Part shown: piece after piece, positions 49,847 to 59,566 of the stretch
Layout of the letters: every line of letters starts with the position of its first letter
Position numbering within the stretch: position 1 is the first letter of the stretch
Assembly: GCA_963834515.1 (NCBI GenBank)
Contig: CAWICB010000005.1
Span: 248,001-312,000 of the forward strand
Direction: 5' to 3'
From: RYN-230 sp963834515
GTDB taxonomy: Bacteria; Actinomycetota; Actinomycetes; Streptosporangiales; Streptosporangiaceae
DNA length: 64,000 nt
Notes under the pieces: generated by a model
Seen by the model: only the letters and a program-made list of their open reading frames with translations
Told to the model about the DNA's origin: nothing
Databases searched by the model: none
Position numbers and translations under genes: made by a program

Positions 49847-50488
49847 GTGGGTCCGGTAACCGAAACACTCGAGCAGCGAAGCGAGCGCTTCGAGCACGAC
49901 GTGCTGCCTTACCTGGATCAGCTCTACTCGGCGGGGCTGCGGATGACGCGCAATCCGGCGGACGCAGAAGATCTGGTCCAGGAGACGTTCGCCAAGGCAT
50001 ACGCGTCCTTCCATCAGTTCCAGCCGGGCACCAACCTGAAAGCCTGGCTGTTCCGCATCCTGACCAACACGTTCATCAACAGCTACCGCAAGAAGCAGCG
50101 GGAGCCGCAGCGGTCAGGAGCCGAGGAGGTCGAGGACTGGCAGCTCGCCCGGGCCGCTTCGCACACGTCCTCCGGGCTGAAGTCGGCCGAGGCGGAGGCC
50201 TTGGAACGGCTGCCCGACTCTGATATCAAGAGCGCATTGCAGGCCCTGCCGGAGGACTTCCGCATCGCGGTCTACCTCGCCGATGTGGAGGGCTTCGCGT
50301 ACAAGGAGATCGCCGACATCATGGGCACGCCGATCGGCACCGTCATGTCGCGGCTGCACCGTGGGCGGCGGCAGCTGCGCGAGATGCTGCAGGACTACGC
50401 GGCGGATCGCGGCGTTAACCGTACCGGCCAGGCTCCGGAGGAGCAGGCTTCCCCGGCCAATGGCGAACTGGGGGCGGACAGGTCATGA
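49847..50488 (+). CDS. sigR: ECF sigma factor SigR (SigH-type, redox stress)
   Basis: About 213 residues from GTG 49,847 (GPVTETLEQRSERFEHDVLPYL..), matching the usual SigR start; the frame is also open upstream to 49,619, which would allow a longer isoform as in S. coelicolor SigR'. Region 2: LRMTRNPADAEDLVQETFAKAYASFHQF..GTNLKAWLFRILTNTFINSYRKKQREP; region 4: ALPEDFRIAVYLADVEGFAYKEIADIMGTPIGTVMSRLHRGRRQLR. It directs transcription of thioredoxin, mycothiol and protein quality-control genes under disulfide stress. Stop overlaps rsrA start (ATGA). Confidence 0.95.
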   Translation: MGPVTETLEQRSERFEHDVLPYLDQLYSAGLRMTRNPADAEDLVQETFAKAYASFHQFQPGTNLKAWLFRILTNTFINSYRKKQREPQRSGAEEVEDWQLARAASHTSSGLKSAEAEALERLPDSDIKSALQALPEDFRIAVYLADVEGFAYKEIADIMGTPIGTVMSRLHRGRRQLREMLQDYAADRGVNRTGQAPEEQASPANGELGADRS

Positions 50489-50781
50489 GCTGTGGCAACC
50501 CACATGACACCCCATGTACCGAAGTACTGGACCGCGTCTACTCCTACTTGGACGGGGAGCTGGGCGCCAGCGGGCGGGCCGAGATCCGGCAGCACCTCGA
50601 CGAGTGCGGCCCGTGCCTGCGGGAGTATGGCCTGGAAGAGGCGGTCAAGCGCCTGGTGCACAAACACTGCGGCCACGACGCGGTCCCCCAGGACCTGCGG
50701 GTCAAGGTGCTGACCCGGATCCGGGAGGTCCGGGCGACCATCGAGATCGGCGAGTTACCGGCCCCAGCCCAGGCCCGGTGA
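50485..50781 (+). CDS. rsrA: Zinc-binding anti-sigma factor RsrA
   Basis: A 98-residue ZAS anti-sigma factor. The Cys/His set is complete: Cys3, Cys11, His37, Cys41 and Cys44 (HLDECGPCL), the same positions as in S. coelicolor RsrA. Oxidation of these cysteines releases zinc and frees SigR. Translationally coupled to sigR. Confidence 0.95.
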   Translation: MSCGNPHDTPCTEVLDRVYSYLDGELGASGRAEIRQHLDECGPCLREYGLEEAVKRLVHKHCGHDAVPQDLRVKVLTRIREVRATIEIGELPAPAQAR

Positions 50782-50953
50782 GCCACCGCGGCCAATCGCG
50801 GGGCTAAAAGTTGCCACTCTCTGCACCGCATTTTGCTGATTGCAGATATCGGTCATGAGGGCTACGCGAATAGCGGTGATGGCGTTACCCTGAGTGGCGA
50901 ACGAGTCCGGTTGGCAGGGGCCATGGCTGACCGGACTGACTTAAGGGGGGAGC

Positions 50954-52327
50954 GTGCCGAGGCTCTCGCGTGCGGCCTGGCTGTACATGGCCATCGTCGT
51001 ACTGGCCGCTGCCTCCGTATTCGTGCACGTGCTGGTGCCCGGTCTGGACTGGAACGTGGACTGGGACCCCACCGCCGGGCTGGCCCAGATCCTGCTGGTG
51101 CTGGCCATCCTGTACCTGATCTGCGACTCCACACCGGCCACGCTCACCTCCCGGCAGTCCGCCTGGTCGCCTAGCCCGTCGGCGGCGCTGGCCGCGGTGG
51201 TCCTGCTCGGCCCGGGCGGCGCGGCCGCGGTCGGGGCCATGTCCCTGTTCAGCCTGCGCCGCGGCGGGCTGCGCGAGCGGGCCTTCAACGGGGCGATGAA
51301 CGCGCTGAGCGCGTTCGCCGCGGGCGAGGCCTACCTGGCTCTGGGCGGCCAGGTCGGGGTGCCCAAGCCGGGCTGGTTCCCGGCTGCGATCCTGCCGTTC
51401 GCGGTGGCCGCGGCCGTGCACGTGGCCGTCAACCACGGCCTGCTCTGGGGCATGCTGCTGCTGCTGCCCCCGCCCGGGGCCGGCCCGCAGCGCGGCCGGC
51501 TGGACCGGCACCTCCCGCTGCTGCTCGCGTCCGACCTGGGCTATGCCACGCTGGGGCTGCTCATCGCGGCGCTGTGGGACCTGGTCGGCCCGTTCGCGGC
51601 CGTCCTCGTGCTCATCCCGCTGTTCGTGGCCCGCTGGGCCATGGGCCAGTTCGCCGCCCAGGAAGCCGCCTACTCGGCCACCATGGCCGCGCTCTGCCAG
51701 GCGGTGGAGACCAAGGACTTCTATACCCGCGGGCACAGCGAGCGGGTGTCCCGGGGGGCCACCATGCTGGCCCGGGAGATCGGCATGGGCGCCGAGCGGG
51801 TGGCGGCCATCAGGTACGCCGGGATGCTGCACGACGTGGGCAAGCTCGGCGTGCCGACCACGGTGCTGCAGAAGACCGGGCCGCTCACCGAGGAGGAACT
51901 CGCCGCCATCCAGCTGCACCCGATGCGCGGCCTGGAGATCGTCCGGCAGATCGGCTTCCTTACCGAGGCGCTGGACGGCATCATGCACCACCACGAGCGG
52001 ATAGACGGCCAGGGCTACCCGATGGGCCTGGCCGGCGACGAGATCCCCGAGTTCGCCCGGGTGATCGCGGTCGCCGACGCGTTCGACTCGATGACCTCGG
52101 CCCGGTCCTACCGGGGCGCCCGGCAGATCGACGAGGCCGTGGCCGAGCTGCGCCAGTGGTCCGGCACCCAGTTCGACCCGGTGCTGGTGGACGCGTTCAT
52201 CACCGCGCTGTGCCGGGAGGGCTGGGAGAGCCAGCCGGCCCGCCCGGCGGCCGGGTTCAGCGGCCAGATCGCGGCCCAGGACCACGATGACCCCACGGCG
52301 CCGCTGCGCGTCGTCGAGAGCCACTGA
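50954..52327 (+). CDS. Membrane-anchored HD-GYP-domain protein
   Basis: A 457-residue protein from GTG 50,954 (GGGGGGAGC upstream). About six membrane helices occupy residues 1-220, followed by an HD-GYP domain: AVETKDFYTRGHSERVSRGATMLA, YAGMLHDVGKLGVPT, LHPMRGLEIVRQIGF, IMHHHERIDGQGYPMGLAGDEIPEFARVIAVADAFDSMTS. The metal ligands and the GYP motif are intact, so it is probably an active c-di-GMP phosphodiesterase. It is followed 12 nt later by a divergent paralogue. Confidence 0.9.
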   Translation: MPRLSRAAWLYMAIVVLAAASVFVHVLVPGLDWNVDWDPTAGLAQILLVLAILYLICDSTPATLTSRQSAWSPSPSAALAAVVLLGPGGAAAVGAMSLFSLRRGGLRERAFNGAMNALSAFAAGEAYLALGGQVGVPKPGWFPAAILPFAVAAAVHVAVNHGLLWGMLLLLPPPGAGPQRGRLDRHLPLLLASDLGYATLGLLIAALWDLVGPFAAVLVLIPLFVARWAMGQFAAQEAAYSATMAALCQAVETKDFYTRGHSERVSRGATMLAREIGMGAERVAAIRYAGMLHDVGKLGVPTTVLQKTGPLTEEELAAIQLHPMRGLEIVRQIGFLTEALDGIMHHHERIDGQGYPMGLAGDEIPEFARVIAVADAFDSMTSARSYRGARQIDEAVAELRQWSGTQFDPVLVDAFITALCREGWESQPARPAAGFSGQIAAQDHDDPTAPLRVVESH

Positions 52328-52339
52328 GCGGGATCCGGG

Positions 52340-53620
52340 GTGACCAGCCAGCGGCATCTGGCCCGGCAACCGGCCTGGCAGTCGATGGATTCCGGGCAGC
52401 TGCTGCTGGTGGCGGCGGCGGGTGTGCTGGTGGTCGCCGCGGTCGCCCAGACAGCCGCGGCAGGCCTGGTCCAGCCGCGCGCCGCGCTGGCGTTCGGCGC
52501 GCTGATCGCGCTGGGGGAACTGCTCCGGCTGGCCCTGCCCGGCGACCGGGAGGCGGCGCCGATCGCCAGCGCCGGGGCATTGGGGTACGCACTGCTGCTG
52601 CGGGTCGGCGGCATGCCGGCCGCGCAGCCCGCGCTCCAGGTGGCCGCGGTCACCGCGATTGGCATGATCGTCGGGGCGCTGCCGCACCTGGCCGCCGGCC
52701 GCCCGGCCGGGACGGCTGGCATGGCCTGCCGGCTGCTGGCCGTGGCGTTCGTGGCGGCCGCGTTCCGGCCCATGGCCAACCTCGGGATCATCAGCCGGCA
52801 CGTCTGGCTGTGCGTGGCGGTCATGATCGTGCTGATCGTGGCGGGCTGGTTCGCCGAATGCGTCATCAGGGCGCTGATCCGGGCCGACGCGCTGCGGGCC
52901 CGGTTCGGCGTGTCGCTGTCCGACGAGCTGCGGATCCAGGTGCCGCTGGGCGCGGCGGTCGGGGCGTGCGCCGTGCTCATCGCGCTGGCCGCGGAGGCGA
53001 TGGGCCTGGTCGCGCTGGCCCTGCTGATCGCACCGCTGCTGGTCACCCAGAGCGCGTTCCGCCGGTACGCCGGGATCCGGTCCACCTATCTGCAGACGGT
53101 GGCCGCGCTGGCCCGGGTGACCGAGGTCGGCGGTTACGTGGAGGACGGGCATTCCCGCCGGGTGGGCCGGCTGGCGGTAGCGGTCGGCCGGGAACTCGGC
53201 ATGAGCGAGCCCGAACTGCTCAACCTGGAGTACGCCGCGCTGATGCACGACATCGGCCAGCTGTCCCTGGCCCAGCCGATCCCGGGCGGCGCCACCGTGC
53301 TGACCTCGCCCGAGGAGCAGCGGCGCATCGCCGGCCTGGGAGCCAGCGTCATCGAGCAGGCGGGCGTGCTGGACCAGGTGGCCGAGATCGTCCGCTGCCA
53401 GAGCCTGCCGTGGCGCGGCGGGCCGGCCGAGCCGCCGCCCGGCAGCCGGATCATCCGGGCGGCCAACGCGTTCGACGACCTGGTCGGCGGGTCCGCGGAC
53501 CGGGACCGGTCCGCGGCCGCGCTGGAGCAGCTCCGGCTGGACACCGCGGCCGAGTACGACCCAGGTGTGGTCGAGGCGCTGAGCAAGGTCACCGACCGCT
53601 GCTACCCGGGGCGCCGGTAA
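52340..53620 (+). CDS. Membrane-anchored HD-domain protein, degenerate HD-GYP paralogue
   Basis: A 426-residue paralogue of the preceding protein: about seven membrane helices, then an HD domain (VTEVGGYVEDGHSRRVGRLAVAVGREL, YAALMHDIGQLSLAQPI). The GYP part is lost: where HHExxDGxGYP is expected the sequence has VRCQSLPWRGGPAEPPPGS. The first HD pair is kept but Lys after HDxG is Gln. Likely catalytically inactive, perhaps a c-di-GMP-responsive or regulatory partner of the upstream enzyme. GTG start. Confidence 0.82.
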   Translation: MTSQRHLARQPAWQSMDSGQLLLVAAAGVLVVAAVAQTAAAGLVQPRAALAFGALIALGELLRLALPGDREAAPIASAGALGYALLLRVGGMPAAQPALQVAAVTAIGMIVGALPHLAAGRPAGTAGMACRLLAVAFVAAAFRPMANLGIISRHVWLCVAVMIVLIVAGWFAECVIRALIRADALRARFGVSLSDELRIQVPLGAAVGACAVLIALAAEAMGLVALALLIAPLLVTQSAFRRYAGIRSTYLQTVAALARVTEVGGYVEDGHSRRVGRLAVAVGRELGMSEPELLNLEYAALMHDIGQLSLAQPIPGGATVLTSPEEQRRIAGLGASVIEQAGVLDQVAEIVRCQSLPWRGGPAEPPPGSRIIRAANAFDDLVGGSADRDRSAAALEQLRLDTAAEYDPGVVEALSKVTDRCYPGRR

Positions 53621-53629
53621 GCTTCCCCG

Positions 53630-54970
53630 GTGATCGAATCGGTGCTGGTCGCCAACCGGGGCGAGATCGCCCGCCGGGTGCTGGCCACCGCGCGCCGGCT
53701 GGGCATCCGGACCGTGGCCGTCTACTCCGAGGCCGACGCGGACCTCCCGTTCGTCCGGGAAGCGGACCAGGCCGTGCTGCTCGGGCCGCCACCCCCGGCG
53801 CGCAGCTACCTCGACCAGGCCGCCATCATCGAGGCCGCGCGGCGCACCGGCGCCCAGGCCATCCACCCCGGCTACGGGTTCCTGTCCGAGAACGCGGACT
53901 TCGCCCGGCGGGCCGAGGCCGCGGGGCTGATCTGGGTCGGCCCGCCACCGGCGGCCATCGAGCAGATGGGCGACAAGATCAGCGCCCGGAACCTGATGGC
54001 CGCCGCCGGGGTGCCGGTGGCGCTGGGCACGGCCGAGCCGGTCGCCGATGCCGACCAGGCGGTGGCCGCCGCGGCCAGCATCGGCTACCCGGTCATGGTC
54101 AAGGCCGCGGCTGGTGGCGGCGGGATCGGGATGAGCGCGGCCGCGGACGACGCCGAGCTGCGCGCGGCGTTCGAGACGGCCCGGTCCCGGGCGGAACGGT
54201 TCTTCGCCAGCCCGGACATCCTGCTGGAGCGCTACGTCAGCGCGGCCCGGCACGTCGAGGTGCAGATCCTGGGGCTGGCCCGCGGCCAGGTGCTGGCCCT
54301 CGGCGAGCGGGACTGCTCGGTCCAGCGGCGGCACCAGAAGGTGGCCGAGGAGACCCCGTCGCCCGGGGTCGGCCCGGCGCTGCGCGGCCGGCTGCTGGCC
54401 GCCGCCGTCCGGGCCGGGGAGGTGGTCGGCTACCGCGGGGCCGGGACGGTCGAGTTCCTGCTCGACGTGGACTCGGGGCAATTCACGTTCCTGGAGATGA
54501 ACACCCGGCTCCAGGTCGAGCATCCGGTCACCGAGCTGGTCACCGGCATCGACCTGGTCGAGCAGCAACTGCTGATCGCGGCGGGGGCCGGCGCCAGTTT
54601 CCAGCCGGGCGGCGTTACGTATGCGGGGCATGCGCTGGAACTACGGGTCTATGCGGAAGACCCGCGCCGGTTCCTGCCCAGCCCGGGCACCATCACCGAA
54701 TGGGCCGAGCCGGCCGGCCCAGGCATCCGGGTGGATGCGGGGTACGCGGCCGGCAACCGGGTGACGCAGTTCTACGACCCGCTGCTGGCCAAGCTGTGCG
54801 TGCACGGCGCGGACCGGGCTCAGGCGCTGCGCCGGGCCCGGGCGGCGGTAGCGTCCTTCCGGATCGCGGGCGTCCGGACCAACCTGCCGTTCCACGCTGA
54901 CCTGCTGGACAGCGCGGAGTTCCGCAGCGGCAGCTATGACACGACGGTGGTCGGCCGGCTGCGTCCCTGA
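53630..54970 (+). CDS. Biotin carboxylase subunit
   Basis: A 446-residue biotin carboxylase (ATP-grasp). VLVANRGEIARRVLATARRLGIRTVAVYSEAD; AIHPGYGFLSENADFA; VMVKAAAGGGGIGM (ATP-binding glycine loop); RDCSVQRRHQKVAEETPSP; FLEMNTRLQVEHPVTELVTGIDLVEQQL. It carboxylates biotin on a BCCP, here very probably the 70-aa protein encoded 61 nt downstream. No carboxyltransferase gene is in the window. GTG start 9 nt after the HD protein. Confidence 0.93.
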   Translation: MIESVLVANRGEIARRVLATARRLGIRTVAVYSEADADLPFVREADQAVLLGPPPPARSYLDQAAIIEAARRTGAQAIHPGYGFLSENADFARRAEAAGLIWVGPPPAAIEQMGDKISARNLMAAAGVPVALGTAEPVADADQAVAAAASIGYPVMVKAAAGGGGIGMSAAADDAELRAAFETARSRAERFFASPDILLERYVSAARHVEVQILGLARGQVLALGERDCSVQRRHQKVAEETPSPGVGPALRGRLLAAAVRAGEVVGYRGAGTVEFLLDVDSGQFTFLEMNTRLQVEHPVTELVTGIDLVEQQLLIAAGAGASFQPGGVTYAGHALELRVYAEDPRRFLPSPGTITEWAEPAGPGIRVDAGYAAGNRVTQFYDPLLAKLCVHGADRAQALRRARAAVASFRIAGVRTNLPFHADLLDSAEFRSGSYDTTVVGRLRP

Positions 54971-55031
54971 GCGGCAGCCAGCACAATGGGACCGGGCGCC
55001 CGCAGCGCCCCGGTGCGGGAGAGGAGCGGCT

Positions 55032-55244
55032 GTGGCCGAGGTTCGGGCGGAGATGGTGGCTAACGTCTGGAAGGTTGTCACCGCCGAGGGCGAGCACGTC
55101 TCCGACGGCGACACCCTGGTCATCCTCGAGTCGATGAAGATGGAGATCCCTGTCCTGGCCGAAGAGCCCGGCACGGTCACCAAGCTGGCCGTGGCGGAAG
55201 GCGACGTGGTTCAGGAAGGCGATCTCATCGCCATCATCGGGTAG
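55032..55244 (+). CDS. 70-residue biotinyl carrier protein (TB7.3-like)
   Basis: A free-standing biotinyl domain: VRAEMVANVWKVVTAEGEHVSDGDTLVILESMKMEIPVLAEEPGTV, with the biotinylated Lys36 in ESMKMEIP. It closely resembles M. tuberculosis Rv3221c (TB7.3), which lies beside sigH-rshA as this one lies near sigR-rsrA. GTG start with GAGAGGAG upstream. Partner carboxyltransferase unknown. Confidence 0.93.
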   Translation: MAEVRAEMVANVWKVVTAEGEHVSDGDTLVILESMKMEIPVLAEEPGTVTKLAVAEGDVVQEGDLIAIIG

Positions 55245-55256
55245 CCCCGCTCGCGG

Positions 55257-56952
55257 TCAGATGCCGCTGGTGGAGCGGGGGTAAGCCACGGCCGGGTCGG
55301 TGATCACGTTGACCAGGTACGGGACCCCGGAGCGGAACGCCCGGTCCAGGGCGGGCGCGATGCCGTCCGGCTCGGTGACCATCTCGCCGGCCCCGCCCAG
55401 GGCCCGGACCACCTCGTCGTACCGGGACTGCGGTTGCAGGTCAGCGGCCACGTCGTAGCCGTACAGCGCTTGCATGGGGTGCTTCTCCAGGCCCCAGATG
55501 CCGTTGTTGCCGCAGATCATCACGACCGGCAGCTGGTGCCGGACCAGGCTGTCCACGTCCATCAGGGAGAACCCGGCCGCGCCGTCCCCGAGCAGCAGCA
55601 CGACCTGGGCCGCGGGGCGGCTGATCCGGGCCCCGATGGCGTAGCCGAGCCCGGTGCCCAGGCAGCCGTACGGGCCCGGGTCGAGCCAGCCGCCCGGCCG
55701 CTTCGGCTCGATGTACTTGCCCGCGTAGGACACGAAGTCCCCGCCGTCGCCGATCACCACCGCGTCGTCGTCCAGGAACTGGGCCAGCTCGCCGTAGATG
55801 CGCATCGGGTGGATGGGGCTGGCCGCGCTGGTCAGCAGCGGGCGGTCGGCCGCCACCGCGGCGGCCGCGGCCGTGCTCAGCTCGGGCAGCCAGTCCGCCT
55901 CCCAGGCCAGCCGGGCCGGCCGGCCGGGCCAGTTGGCCGGGCTGATCAGGCCGGTGAAGAACGCGGCCAGGTCGCCGGCGTACGAGGCGGCCAGCGGGCA
56001 GTGGCTGGCGATCTGGGCCGGCGCGTCGGCGACATGGACCACAGCGGCTGGTTCGGCGCCGTCGGCCCCGCCGAACGTGCCGTAACCGAGCCGGAAGTCC
56101 AGCGGGGTGCCCACCACCACGACCAGGTCGGCCCGGCGGAACGCGGCCGCCCGGGCCCGGGTGACCAGGAGTTCGTGGCCGGGCGGCAAGATGCCGCGGC
56201 CCTGCCCGTTGGTGATCACGGGCAGCCGGAGATCCGCGGCCGCGGCGGCGGCCGCCCGCTCGGCGCGGCCCGCCCACACGTCCGAGCCCAGGACCAGGAC
56301 CGGGCGCCGGGCCGCCGCCAGCTGGCTGGCGATCAGCGCCGTCGCGGCCGGGTCGGTGGCGGGCGCGGCGCCCGCCGGCGGCCGGCCCGGTGTCCCCGGC
56401 CAGCCCGGCCGCGTCCGGCCCGGCCGGGCCGAACAGCGCCTCCAGTGCGATGTCCACGAACACCGGCCCGCGGTGCGGCGTGGCGGCCAGCCGGAACGCC
56501 TCGGCCACCCCGGTGCCGATCTTGGCCGTCTCGTGCTCGGTCCAGGCCTGCTTGGTGACCGGGCGGAGCAGTTCCGGGTGGTCGAACTCCTGCAGGCTGC
56601 CGCTGCCCCAGCGGTAGTCGGGGGCCCGGCCGGCCAGGATCACCACTGGCGACCCGTTGAAGTGCGCGGTGGTGATGGCGCTCACCCCGTTGGTCACTCC
56701 CGGCCCGGCGGTGAGCACGGCCAGGCCCGGGGAGCGGGCCAGCCGGGCGGTGGCCTCGGCGGCGAACACCGCGCTCTGCTCGTGCCGCACGTCCACCAGC
56801 CGTACCGGCGGCTCGGCATGGGTGGCGGCGTCGTACAACGGAAACACGTGGCCGCCAGACAGCGTGAACATGGCCGTGACGCCGTGGCCGCGGGCCGCAG
56901 CCATGGCCAGCGTGCCGCCGTGGCTGGCTGGCCCGGGGTTCCGCTCAGTCAT
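55257..56952 (-). pseudogene. Thiamine-diphosphate enzyme (acetolactate-synthase-like), one-base frameshift
   Basis: The N-terminal Pyr domain (GHGVTAMFTLSGGHVFPLYDAA; DVRHEQSAVFAAEATARL with the catalytic Glu; GPGVTNGVSAI) reads from 56,952 to about 56,395. The central and PP domains (VVVVGTPLDFRLGYG; GDGAAGFSLMDVDSLVRHQLPVVMICGNNGIWGLEKHP) read in another frame from about 56,375 to 55,257. A single extra base in the run of GGC/GCC around 56,370-56,395 accounts for it. Together they would make about 565 residues, normal for the family. Either a recent pseudogene or a sequencing error. The closest relatives by motif are IlvX-type proteins. Confidence 0.85.
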
Positions 56953-57053
56953 GCCGCGAGGTTACCAGTTAGTAGCATGCCGGGTCAGGGGGATGCCGGG
57001 CCGCGGGTGGTGCCGGGGCCAGCGGGACGGCGCGGCCCCGGCACCACAACGGG

Positions 57054-58718
57054 TCAGCCGCTGCCGGCCGCCCTGGCCCCGCCCGCCGCGGCCGCGGCGA
57101 CCGGGACCGGCGGCGCGGCCGCCGGTTCCGGGTCGGCCACGTAGTGCCCGGGCCGCGTCTCGTCCGCGCCCACGGGCACCCTGGCCGCCCGGAACACCAC
57201 GGTGAGCAGCACCGCGATGACCAGGTTCATGACCAGCCCGGTCAGCCCGATGTACACGGTGTGTCCGATTACCGGGACGGTGTCTGCCGAGGCGCCGAAG
57301 TGGGTGCCCGGCTTGCCCGGGGAGGGCAGCCGGTACGCCTCGATGGTGCCCCACACCATGGCCACCGCCCAGCCGATGACCAGCGCCCAGCGGTTGAACC
57401 ACCGGGTGTACAGGCCAGCCACGATGGCCGGGAACGTCTGCACGATCCAGATGCCGCCGAGCAGCTGCAGCTGGATCGCGTACGTCGTGTTCACGAACAG
57501 CACGAAGCACAGCGCGCCTATCTTGACCAGCAGCGAGGCGGTCTGCGCGACCCGGGTCTGCTCGGCATCGCCCGCGTTCGGCCGGAAGTACTCCTTCCAG
57601 ATGTTGCGGCAGAACAGGTTGGCCGCCGCGATGGACATGATGGCCGCCGGGACCAGGGCCCCGATCACGATGGCCGCGAAGGCGACGCCCGCGAACCAGC
57701 TCGGGAAGACCTTCTGGAACATGAAGGGCAGCGCCAGCTGAGCGTTCGAATCGTGCGCCTTGACCTCGCCGGCCACGCCCGGGGTGGCCAGCGCCACGTA
57801 GCCGAGCAGTGCGATCAGGCCGAGCACCAGCGAGTAGGCGGGCAGCGCGGCCACGTTGCGCCGGATCACGTTGCGCCTTCGGGCCGCGAACGTGCCGGTG
57901 ATGTTGTGCGGGTACATGAACAGGGCCAGCGCCGAGCCCAGCGCCGTGGTGGCGAACGCCCACTCGCCGGCCGGCTCCAGGATCAGGCTGCCGAATGGCT
58001 TCCCGGTCTTCGGGTTGGTGGACTTGAGATGGGTGTTGGCCACGCCGAAGATGTGCTGCCAGCCGCCGACCCGGATCGGGATGTAGATGATGGCCACGAT
58101 GATCATCACGTAGATCAGCGTGTCCTTGATGAACGCGATCAGCGCCGGGGCGCGCAGCCCGGACACGAACGTGTAGCCGGCCAGCACCAGGAACGCGATG
58201 ATCAGCGGCAGGTCCTTGACGAACGTGTTCGACGAGCTGCCGCCGATGCCCATCACGGTCAGCACGGCCTGGACGCCGACCAGCTGCAGGGCGATGTAGG
58301 GCATCACGGCCAGGATGCCGGTGAAGGCCACAGCCAGGGCCAGGCCACGCGACCCGTACCGGCCGCGGACGAAGTCGGCCGGGGTCACATAGCCATGCAC
58401 CCGGGCCACGGACCACAGCCGGGGCAGGAACACGAACACGATCGGGTAGACCATGATCGTGTAGGACAGGGTGAAGAACCCGGCCGAGCCGGTGCCGAAG
58501 ACCAGGGCCGGTACCGCGATGAAGGTGTAGGCAGTATACAGATCACCGCCTAATAAAAACCAGGTGATGAACGTGCCGAAGCTACGCCCGCCGAGCCCCC
58601 ACTCGGTCAGGTGCAGCATGTCCTCGGCGCGGCGCCAGCGCGTAGCGGCGAACCCGACGAGCGCGACCACCGCGAACAGGAAGAGCAGGATGCCGAACGA
58701 GACCCAGTTGATGCTCAC
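57054..58718 (-). CDS. Sodium:solute symporter (monocarboxylate-type SSS family)
   Basis: A 554-residue transporter with about 13 helices. Typical SSS segments: DMLHLTEWGLGGRSFGTFITWFLLGGDLYTAYTFIAVPALVFG, ADFVRGRYGSRGLALAVAFTGILAVMPYIALQLVGVQAVL, and GALVPAAIMSIAAANLFCRNIWKEY. Similar to MctP-type monocarboxylate permeases. The C-terminus is a long Ala/Pro tail. Its start overlaps the DUF3311 stop (ATGA), the standard pairing for this subfamily, so the small protein is probably an accessory subunit. Confidence 0.9.
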   Translation of the reverse strand: MSINWVSFGILLFLFAVVALVGFAATRWRRAEDMLHLTEWGLGGRSFGTFITWFLLGGDLYTAYTFIAVPALVFGTGSAGFFTLSYTIMVYPIVFVFLPRLWSVARVHGYVTPADFVRGRYGSRGLALAVAFTGILAVMPYIALQLVGVQAVLTVMGIGGSSSNTFVKDLPLIIAFLVLAGYTFVSGLRAPALIAFIKDTLIYVMIIVAIIYIPIRVGGWQHIFGVANTHLKSTNPKTGKPFGSLILEPAGEWAFATTALGSALALFMYPHNITGTFAARRRNVIRRNVAALPAYSLVLGLIALLGYVALATPGVAGEVKAHDSNAQLALPFMFQKVFPSWFAGVAFAAIVIGALVPAAIMSIAAANLFCRNIWKEYFRPNAGDAEQTRVAQTASLLVKIGALCFVLFVNTTYAIQLQLLGGIWIVQTFPAIVAGLYTRWFNRWALVIGWAVAMVWGTIEAYRLPSPGKPGTHFGASADTVPVIGHTVYIGLTGLVMNLVIAVLLTVVFRAARVPVGADETRPGHYVADPEPAAAPPVPVAAAAAGGARAAGSG

Positions 58719-58993
58719 CTCGCCTCCCCTGGGCCGTCACGGTCCGGGGGGACCGGGCCGTCAGCGGTGCTGCGCGATCCCCGGGTGGACAGCAGGTAGC
58801 AGAGGGCCATCAGCACCGCGACCACCGGCACCCAGATCAGCTGGTACCAGTAGAAGAACGGGAACGCGCCGAGGGCCGGGGTGCTGCGCGCGTAGATCGG
58901 CACGATGAGCGTGCCGAGGATGGCCACGAGCACCAGGACGGTGATTAAGGCCCAGGCGCCGGTGCGCCTGGGTCGGGGGCTGGAGTGCGCCAT
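58715..58993 (-). CDS. DUF3311 small membrane protein, symporter partner
   Basis: A 92-residue protein with two helices (WALITVLVLVAILGTLIVPIYA; PFFYWYQLIWVPVVAVLMALCYLL), the DUF3311 pattern. Start ATG 58,993 chosen over an upstream alternative. Coupled by a 4-nt overlap to the symporter gene. Confidence 0.88.
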   Translation of the reverse strand: MAHSSPRPRRTGAWALITVLVLVAILGTLIVPIYARSTPALGAFPFFYWYQLIWVPVVAVLMALCYLLSTRGSRSTADGPVPPDRDGPGEAR

Positions 58994-59069
58994 GGGGTCG
59001 TCTCCCTGCGTGAGTTCGGCCACGCGCCACCACCGGGCCGCCAGCCGCGAGCGGGAGCGCGCGCGTGAC

Positions 59070-59566
59070 TTATGTCACGTTGCTGACGTCCATGGTGCAA
59101 TGGATCGGCACCTTGTGCAATGGTTTGCGCTCCATTCGGGTAATGGCCAGGTAGTCCTTGTCCGGACCGCGGACCCGCCATTGCTCTTCCAGCAGGCCTG
59201 CCCGAGCACCCGGTGACTGAGCAGGTAATGGTCCGGGCCGCAGCCGTGTTCGGCCTGGCAGTAGCCGGACCGCAGGTCGAGGACGTAGAACGGCCGGCCG
59301 TCGGCGAACCGCACCGCGACCGTTCCGCCGGGCTGTTCCTGGTAGCGCAGGCGGCGGGTGGCCGGACCGGAGTGCGCTCCGAAGACGAGTTCCCCGGTTT
59401 CGGTGTACTGCCATTCCCCAGGACTGAGTCCCGCCGCTGCCGGGCTGACCAGCGCGAGCCCGGTGAACCGGCCGCGGGTGCCAGAGCGGTGGTCGGTGAG
59501 CACCCGGTCGAGCTGCCAGCCGCCTCGCATGAAGGCCAGCGTGTCGGTCACCCGCATGCCCATCAT
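59070..59566 (-). pseudogene. DUF6314-like protein with C-terminal frameshift
   Basis: WQLDRVLTDHRSGTRGRFTGLALV, GELVFGAHSGPATRRLRY, VAVRFADGRPFYVLDLRSGYCQAEHGCGPDHYLLSHRVLG read in one frame. The conserved ending (EEQWRVRGPDKDYLAITRMER) is in another frame from about 59,190 to 59,070. A missing base near 59,180-59,200 would explain it. DUF6314 proteins are lipocalin-like and of unknown function. Divergent from bioY. Confidence 0.7.

Noticed and set aside
50885..54631. 1248-residue open frame on the minus strand
   Set aside because: It is antisense to sound HD-GYP and biotin carboxylase genes; its His/Gln/Arg/Pro-rich composition is typical of shadow frames in GC-rich DNA.
57144..58553. 469-residue open frame opposite the symporter
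   Set aside because: Shadow frame rich in Arg/His/Gln/Asp; the symporter strand has clear family motifs.
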